Assembly: GCF_032854445.1 (NCBI RefSeq)
Contig: NC_088305.1
Location: forward strand, 937,001-1,001,000
DNA from: Liolophura sinensis
Taxonomy: Eukaryota > Mollusca > Polyplacophora > Chitonida > Chitonidae
DNA: 64,000 nt
Direction: 5' to 3'
The notes under the pieces are model-generated. The model was not told the DNA's origin, ran no database searches, and saw only the letters and a list, made by a program, of their open reading frames with translations. Of the stretch, positions 55,377 through 64,000 are shown one piece after another; the stretch's first letter is position 1, and every line of letters begins with the position of its first letter. The position numbers and the translations under genes are program-made.

Positions 55377-57464
55377 ATGAATTTAACATTTCCAATCAGG
55401 CAGCCACCAAGTACACCTATACTGGTCAGTCTGACAGTTAACAAGGCAAACAATCTACCCCAAAACACCATGAAGGGAGACAGAAAGAGGAAACAGTCTA
55501 GATTTCAAGCTGGAAAGGCCCAGGATCGCTCAAATAACCTGTCAGCAGTTACAGACATGCTGAATCCTGTGCCTGGGTGTTCCTTGATGGACACAGATTT
55601 CCAGCCCAATCAGGAGGCTGTAAGAACACACCAGCCTGACACAAAGAGAATACAGCGGCCAAGACGGTGCAAAGTAGATTCCACGGCAGGATCAGACAGA
55701 GATACACACGAGCGGGAATGGGCTGCTGAAGGAATGCGACTCATAGATATACAGAAAATGGTGTGTATATGGAACAAAGTTATGCTTGAGCACAGTGAGA
55801 CCAAGGACCACTGTCCGCTGCCCAGGTTAGAGATAGCTGCAGAGAAAAAGTGGGGTTTAGCCTGGGCGTTCAGTTTTAAGTGCTGTGACTGTGACTATGT
55901 ATCTGGCTTCCACAAATTCTACAAAGAGGTAGAATGCAACAGACCTGGCCAAAAAGCTGCGGCGGTGAACCGAGCTCTTCAAGTAGGCCTCCAGGACACA
56001 CCAATGGGGAACACCCGAGCCAGACTCCTATTTGCAGCGATGGACGTGCCGCCTGCCACTCGTAGGAACATGCATCGCACTGCAAACCATGTCGCATCTG
56101 CAATCGCAAAGCTGAACAGAGAGGATATGGCAAATAAGGTGGAAGAGGTAAAGGCATACAAAAGGCAAAGAGGAGAGGATGACAGCACAATAGATCTGGC
56201 CACAGACACTCGCTACAACAGCATTACCATAACCAGTCCCAAGAAACCGGGCCAGAATGCTTCACAAGCAATTTCCCTGGCTGTGGAGACATCAACAGAC
56301 AAGCAATACATTGTCTCCGCAGCACTGAAGAATAAATTGTGTTGGACTGGGTCCTGGCTAAGAGGAAAAGGCTTCCAAGTAAAGTGCCCTGGAGGACACG
56401 AGGAGTGCACAGCGAACACAAACCCACATGCCCCCTGGTCCGAGTATAATATGGGGAACGAGATTGGCGAGGGATTGGCGAGGCAAGGTGTTTTAGCCAA
56501 ACATGTAACCACAGACGGCGACTCCAGGTCAGCCAAGGGAGTGGAGGACGGCATCCGACTGGTCGAGCCACTGTGGGAGGTCGAACGGTTAGCAGACCCC
56601 ACGCACCTTGGCCCACGCACCTTGGTAGATCCCAGTTCAAGAAATGTAACCAGGCTAAGTTCAGCGATGCCATGTTTGAAGGACAGGGCCGAACGAGGGA
56701 AGCCAGGAAGAAAGCACAGAAGGTGTTGAGTCAGGATGTTAAGGCCAGGTGTAGCTTGATATTTTCTCAACTTATGTCTGAGCACATTGGTGACATGAGG
56801 AAAATAAAACTTGCCTACCCAGGGTTGTGGACGCAACGGTCAGGTGTTTACGGTGGGGACTGTTCCAAATGCCGCAGGAACAGTGTGGTTTGCTCCGGAG
56901 GGGAAACCAGCAGCTGGTGGGAGAGGTCCCTGTTTTTATCCACCAGTAAACTCTGCCCTTTTAACATGGATGACAACGACAGGAAACTATTGACCGAAGT
57001 ACTGCACATGAGGTTGAGCGAGACAGCCGTCACCAGTCCTCCGGATGAACACCAGCACTCAAAAGTGCGAAGCTGTCAACAGATCACTCAGCGTCTCCTT
57101 GCCCAAGAATGTAAACTACAGCAGAAATATGGAGGGAAGGGCGGCGTCCACAATCCATAGACTTAACAATGGCCAGGACAAGTCCACGGCTGCCAAACTC
57201 CAAGCTGTCGGCGCCAGTATTTCACCTAGGAGCGAGAGAACAGTACAACAGATTGAAAGGGTGAACCAGTACCACAAGGTTTATAAGAAGCGACAGACAG
57301 TTAAGGGGAGATCACTCCGCAATACAGCCAGAAAACTTCGAGAGCACATTGAGTACAGGCTTTCAAATCCAGAGAAAAAACTGACTATGCCAAGGGACAA
57401 CTGGACAACACCCAAACAGATCACACATACACTAGATATTTGTAACCGCCAATTTTGTATATAA
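55377..57464 (+). pseudogene. Mutator-like transposase, two frameshifts
   Basis: ATG at 55,377. The N-terminal region is basic, followed by FKCCDCDYVSGFHKFY near residue 165-180, a likely zinc-binding site. First catalytic Asp in DTRYNSI (about residue 276), second in TDGDSRSAKG (about residue 378), and Glu in QKCEAVNRSLSVSLPKNVNY in the last third. This pattern matches the Mutator-like transposase family found in cnidarians and molluscs. The first frame break coincides with a 14-bp tandem duplication (CCCACGCACCTTGG, 56,598-56,625); the frame then continues at 56,620-57,040 (KKCNQAKFSDAMFEGQG). The second break is near 57,040. It would cut and reinsert the element. Confidence 0.8.
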
Positions 57465-57553
57465 TTTGTCACTGCTGTTGTCGTTTATGAAAGAAATTAA
57501 AAAATGATAACAGAAATTGAGCAAAATCTAAAACAATCTGTTATTTATTATTT

Positions 57554-57937
57554 TTAATGAGGGGAAACCAACCTGCTCAGTCTTAAATGCCACATGCACC
57601 TTGCATACTGCCCATGGCCGAGACAGCCGCGCTGCCTGTTATTGTTAACACAATGCGGCTCCAAGCTTATGTGGTCCATATTTACACAGCGTGTGTTGTG
57701 GCACACGTGTGAACAATCAAGCTTGGGATCTAAATGTGACAGCCCCTGTCTGGCCATATAAACAAGTCTACTGATGTGTTTCTTCTTCCATCGATGTGTG
57801 ACGGGGTCTTTGTAGGAGGCAAGACCATATCGACCATCCCTCGTCAATGGTCCAGTCCACACTCGACAGGCTCCGTTATCACTGTAAACACTGAAACTTT
57901 CAATTTTTGCAGCAATTTCTGCTCTGAACGTCTCCAT
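57554..57937 (-). CDS. I-PpoI-type His-Me finger homing endonuclease
   Basis: Intact 127-residue frame from ATG 57,937. The motif H77-x-C79-x4-C84-x4-H89-x8-N98 (CSHVCHNTRCVNMDHISLEP and VNN) has the same spacing as the catalytic His, zinc ligands and catalytic Asn of I-PpoI. Further cysteines at 24, 96, 105 and 114 and His 108 are available for zinc. The N-terminal part (GRYGLASYKDP, ISRLVYMARQG) resembles the DNA-binding region of the zf-His_Me_endon family. It is convergent with the transposase, about 90 bp apart. Fused or adjacent use in transposition is conceivable; so is a hitch-hiking selfish nuclease. No stop or shift, unlike the transposase. Confidence 0.82.
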   Translation of the reverse strand: METFRAEIAAKIESFSVYSDNGACRVWTGPLTRDGRYGLASYKDPVTHRWKKKHISRLVYMARQGLSHLDPKLDCSHVCHNTRCVNMDHISLEPHCVNNNRQRGCLGHGQYARCMWHLRLSRLVSPH

Positions 57938-58199
57938 TTTCAAGCGTAGGAATACTAGAACGTTGCATGTTGTTCATTTCAGGATGCCTATACACATGCT
58001 ACCCTACGCTGAACAGCATTTTACCGATTTTTCATCAAAATGGATATTTTCAAAATGTAAATAGCCCCAAGAAGCTATGAAAACGGCCCAATCAATGCAA
58101 AACACATCACAGACATACCCACCAAAAATTATCAGGCTGCTGTGAAATCTAAGCGCATAGTGACATTTTTCACATTTTGGTGACTTCGTCAGTACAGGC
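57938..58199. other. Non-coding segment between nuclease gene and right terminal repeat
   Basis: AT-rich; probable promoter of the minus-strand nuclease. No feature otherwise. Confidence 0.45.
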
Positions 58200-58649
58200 C
58201 TCGGACCCCCATTAATTTTCCATAAGCGACAATGTTAACGTCTAGCGCTGTAGCTCAGTCCCAAACATTCCGTGGCCATTAAGCTTTGGTGCATACCTGG
58301 CCCAGCCTGTGAGAAAGAAGCCATAAAAATCTTGACATAGGTTGACCGTCAAAATCTGGACCTTTCCATGCCGGCAGCTGGGAGGCGTGCCTAGCAACGC
58401 CAAGGGGACGTCACTCGCAGCCTCATCACTACCTCACACCTTGTGTCCTCTCGCCCAGAATTACAAACTTTCATCAATAAAGCTCATACCTCCTCAAAGT
58501 TTAGACAGTTTCCAGCATTTTAACACCAAGCATGCACCTGTGCACCAAAAATGGACGCCTGGGAGCAAAAAAAGACTTTATACCCTAAAATTCACAGAAC
58601 TACAATCGTCCCTACCGAAAAACGGAAGTTGTTAATGGGGGTCTGTGTC
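58200..58649 (+). repeat. Right direct terminal repeat of the Mutator-like element
   Basis: Differs from the left copy by a few bases (for example 'ggacctttcc' for 'ggatctttcc' and one extra T in 'gttgttaatg'). The high identity suggests recent insertion or homogenisation. Confidence 0.88.
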
Positions 58650-59103
58650 CCTCTGGCTTTGTTATATCTTATCTCCACCGAGCACTTGTTCAGACTGAAC
58701 TTGTATGTTTAATTGTGCTCTTGTATACACAGTGCTTATTAGTACACGGATACTGTCTGTGGGATTTTGTGTATATTTCGTCATACACTCAGTTATACTG
58801 TGGATTTTCCCTCGTGAATTTGCCTCTGAGCATTTATGCCTGTAGTATATATATATTGTGGAATATATGCGTCCGTTTGGACTTGACACCGTAAGTACTT
58901 TAGTATTTGTATAGATACTGCTATCCTTTCTTGTTAAACTTAAGTACTTTAGTATTTGTATAAGTCTTATTATCTGTTCTTGTTAAGCTAATAAATTGTT
59001 GTAAAATAAAATCTGCTGGTTTTGGTTACTTTTTGTGCGGCTAAACTGTCGTGTATTTCGAACAAGCCATCTCCTTGTAATACAGACAGTTTGGGTCGTA
59101 ACA
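58650..59103 (+). repeat. gypsy 3' LTR, right part
   Basis: Resumes with CCTCTGGC (58,650-58,657) and continues to GTCGTAACA. An AATAAA-type signal lies near 58,990 ('taataaattg'). Confidence 0.8.
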
Positions 59104-59363
59104 CATGAAATGATATGGAAGTAATAAATAAATAAGCATGTGGTGTGGTTAGGTATCAATCCAGTGTTTTGGGCTGGTCAAGTTAGTGTCTCTCTAACTC
59201 ACACATAGGGAAGTCTTTGATACCATGTATTAAAATCTCCTTGTTACAATCAATGTTCAGATGCTTTTCCATATGAACTGTCTGGCATTAGAATGCTGAT
59301 GAATGGACTAAAACAAGTTTAGTTGAACAAATGCAAATGACTTGCCAAAATGTTTATTTGTAG

Positions 59364-60672
59364 AGGACTGTTGTGAAGATGAGCCATCCATGGGTGAAGG
59401 CCCCCGTACAACACCATCTGAACCAGGTACATTGTCATTGTATATAAGTATATTCACAATATTGGTTCAAAAATGTGCAAATATTATGTACAGTACACTG
59501 ATGTGTTAACAAATCCTCCTTCATCAGACCTCTTATTTGTATTACAGACTTTGTTATTCTACTCAGTTTATACAAAATTAATGACCAGTTTCGCTGGGCA
59601 AACAATTACAGTCGATAAAATAAAGAGATGTGTCAGGTACACAATTAAACCAGAAATCCACTTTCTACTCTTAATTAACATTGCTCCTGTACTAGACACA
59701 TTTGATTTGCAACGGATTCCTGTTTTTGAAATATTATATTGAAATGTTTTTGAGCCTAGTGAAACGCCATCTGCTGTGCAAGGTAATGACTATTGCAACG
59801 ATTCTATAAAATAACTCACATATACACACATGAAGGTGATAGTAATACTGTTATTTTCATAACAAAATGGTACCAGACAAAGACACAAGAAAAGAATGAC
59901 TGTGTCACCACTAGATTTTTAATGAGCATACAATTAGAACACCTGTCACCCTATGCTATGAGTTCTTGGGTTGAGACCTTGACAAGGTCACAAGGTTATT
60001 CACAAGGTCGAGAAAAATTCTAGTACAAGACAAGCAATGTAAATGTTATCCAAAGCCTGGCAGACTTGGATGTGGAACCCCAAAATGCAAACGGTAATGT
60101 CAATTGTCTGCCCACTGTTTGGTGCTGTCCTGATCATTTGAAGTGTTGTCTACAAAACAAAGGTGCATGGAGAGTGATTCCATTTGAACTGTTTGGTTTT
60201 GCCTATTTGGTTAAGATGTTATCTGTTTTTAATACTAAGGAATATCTATGATAAGCTTCATTTCTTGGATTTTAGTAGTTCCTTGACTGATTACTTAATC
60301 AATGAATGGCAGATCACGGGACATACATTAATCTTTTTTGTTTCTTAGTGTAACTTTACCAGCGTACCATGTACAAACATTACTGATTCGTAGCTAAAGC
60401 AGTATTGTACAGATTTTGCATGATTTTTTGTTATGTTAATAGTTCTGCGAAACAAGCTGAATGTTCCCACAGCAAAAAAAGTTCCACCTACACAGATGGA
60501 CAGGCTGAAAGAACTCGAGAAACAAAGGTTGGCGGTCGAGAGGGAAAAGCTTCAGATCGAGAAGGCACGTAATCTGGAGCAACACAGATTTAACTTTGCT
60601 GTTGCCCGGAGTGGAATTAGCGAATGGCCAGATTTGGCCACTATTTTGCTTCAACAGAGCCACACCAACTGA
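59364..60672 (+). pseudogene. Harbinger accessory (Myb/SANT-type) protein, C-terminal fragments
   Basis: The last exon, 60,473-60,672 after the acceptor TTCCCACAG, encodes MDRLKELEKQRLAVEREKLQ, a charged helix typical of the C-terminus of Myb/SANT-like Harbinger proteins. Possible upstream exons at 59,364-59,426 (EDEPSMGEGPRTTPSEP) and 59,755-59,782 resemble the acidic linker, but the join between them gives a stop, and no SANT domain exon is present. Confidence 0.4.
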
Positions 60673-60703
60673 TATGTTACTCTAATTTATTCAATTATTT
60701 ATT

Positions 60704-60822
60704 TGATCGGTGTTTAAAGCCGTACTCAAGAATGTTTCACTTATACGACAGCGTCCAGCATTATGGTGGGAGGAAACCAGGCATAGCCTGGGGGAAACCA
60801 ACAACCATCCGCAGGTTACTGT
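60704..60822 (+). repeat. Dispersed SINE-like repeat
   Basis: Reads 'TTTAAAGCCGTACTCAAGAA', 'CAGCATTATGGTGGGAGGAA' and 'CAACCATCCGCAGGTTACTG'. Same family as the copies in the macro-repeat, here near its consensus. Confidence 0.7.
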
Positions 60823-61786
60823 AAATGATTTAATGCAGAAGGCCGGGGAAGTATTGGGCAGTTTGTGTGAAAAGATTATGGTTTTGAAGATTTGAAAATG
60901 GCGAACATTTTTTTGTTAGATTTACGTAGAGGTAACAAAATTTAATGGAAGGTCATAACACACACTTAATCGCAAATAATAAATACCTTTATGTGAAAGG
61001 GGAGGTAACTGTGAAAATAATTTTGATAAATCAGAAAGCAAGACTTTAAATGCCGATTCAAACCATACTCTTTTTACCACAATTTACATTGTATTTCCTC
61101 GGTCTTCTCTTTTAAAATTTTATCCAAAAAAATTATATTTTCAGAGACAAATGAATGTCATAAAATATTATTTTTGTACTAAAACCTCTATTTATGTACT
61201 GTATGTGTGCACTTTTATGCTTCATGCACACTGATGGCTAACAGGGATATTAAAAGTCTCCTGTCTGACAACGTTTGACGTTCTGATCATGTAACATGTC
61301 TTCTTTATTCTCTGCGATGTATAGTATTCTGACAAAATGCTAAAGTACAAAATGATACGTACTTGAAGGTGAGAAGATGAAAACTGGTGAGTGCAAAGGC
61401 TATAGTGCATTATATGTGTATTAGACAGTATTAGCTGTTCTGGACTATCGGTACAAACTCTGCAGTACCCTGCAACTGCTGTACACTGATGCAAAAGCTG
61501 AAAATTATGTATGAAACAGCTTGAAAGCCTTAAAACTGCATGCAGTTCTAGTTAATACATAAGACAAACAATGGTGTTAAGGCACTTTCTTGATACGTTT
61601 GGCCCTCAGCACAAGGCTGAGAATAAGTACTGGTCAGCCAGGTGTGTAATCTAACTATGTAGGACATCATGCATAGTAACTTCGACATGGCTTTCCAGTC
61701 AGACTGCAGCTCTGTCGTGCGCGGAGTTTTAGGTGAAATATTATATTTATCTAAACAGCAAAAAATCCAAATTGTAGTATAAGTTA
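60823..61786. other. Non-coding interior of the Harbinger element
   Basis: AT-rich, no supported gene on either strand. Separates the two convergent genes. Confidence 0.5.
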
Positions 61787-63879
<2,093 letters not shown>

Positions 63880-64000
63880 GTTGAAATTACGCCAAAACGC
63901 ACGTTTATTAGGCTTTACGGTAGCCCAGAAGGTGCCATAGTTTTACACGGAAATTACACGTATAGTGGATACGTAAGAACTTTTATGAAAACGGACGCTG

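Larger units (their letters stand above)
54053..58649 (+). mobile_element. Mutator-like element with direct terminal repeats and I-PpoI-type endonuclease
   Basis: A 4.6-kb element flanked by an 8-bp duplication, CCTCTGGC, as expected for Mutator-type insertion. It has about 450-bp direct repeats at both ends. Outer termini share the inverted word GACCCCCATTAA. Inside are a plus-strand Mutator-like transposase and, convergent to it, a His-Me nuclease gene. Confidence 0.85.
50192..59103 (+). mobile_element. Ty3/gypsy retrotransposon, 5'-truncated, RT-deleted, LTR split by Mutator-like element
   Basis: Gag, protease, integrase, then an RT/RNase H remnant, then a polypurine tract (TGATGGGTGGGTG, up to 53,720) and one LTR. 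The LTR begins TGTTATGTGC at 53,721 and ends GTCGTAACA at 59,103 (TGTTA...TAACA ends), about 778 bp once the 4.6-kb insertion and its 8-bp duplication are removed. No 5' LTR is visible. The domain order with integrase before RT is like the Gmr1 group. Confidence 0.85.

Noticed and set aside
55876-56836. Long minus-strand frames opposite the transposase
   Set aside because: Shadows of the plus-strand coding sequence, which has recognisable catalytic motifs.

Overview
This is a repeat-rich animal window, most likely from a mollusc or another lophotrochozoan. The reasons are spliceosomal introns, a tRNA-headed SINE whose tail reads GTACGACGTTAAACCCC, dispersed 'CCGTACTCAAGAATATTTCACTTATAC' type repeats of the kind seen in mollusc genomes, and a mix of Polinton, piggyBac, Ty3/gypsy, Harbinger and Mutator-like elements. 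No rRNA, CRISPR or bacterial gene is visible. The species cannot be read from the sequence.

Left half (1 to about 32,860): a large unit repeated in tandem, 15.2 kb in copy 1 (which starts before the window), about 12.8 kb in copy 2, and a truncated, more diverged copy 3 (28,957-32,860). Each full unit carries five different minisatellites (period 72, 46, 50, 35 and 41 bp) and minus-strand genes rebuilt here from exons and splice sites: (1) a TATA-box, three-exon gene for a 122-residue secreted, possibly furin-processed peptide (7,035-8,724 and 22,249-23,938); (2) two phase-matched exons of a cysteine-rich protein (5,388-6,240 and 20,617-21,469); (3) a tentative gene whose first exon (1,383, 16,613, 30,346 on the minus strand) and second exon (14,975, 27,794) straddle the unit boundary.

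Middle (about 32,861-49,780): copy 3 is cut by a Harbinger-like terminal fragment, followed by a decayed Polinton/Maverick. It keeps a zinc-finger protein, protein-primed DNA polymerase B, retroviral-type integrase, packaging ATPase, major and minor capsid genes and several conserved Polinton proteins, nearly all with stops or frameshifts. A piggyBac transposase lies inside it. A short inverted repeat flanks the whole block.

Right (about 50,190-64,000): a 5'-truncated Ty3/gypsy element has the integrase upstream of the reverse transcriptase/RNase H region, with the RT core deleted. Its 3' LTR is split by a 4.6-kb Mutator-like element with 8-bp target duplication, about 450-bp direct terminal repeats, a frameshifted transposase and an intact I-PpoI-type His-Me homing endonuclease. 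The window ends in a Harbinger element: a Myb/SANT-type accessory fragment and a three-exon HARBI1 nuclease with two N-terminal stops.

The most unusual items are the Mutator-like element carrying a homing-type nuclease between composite-looking direct repeats, and the secreted-peptide gene in the macro-repeat whose copies differ only by amino-acid-changing substitutions.
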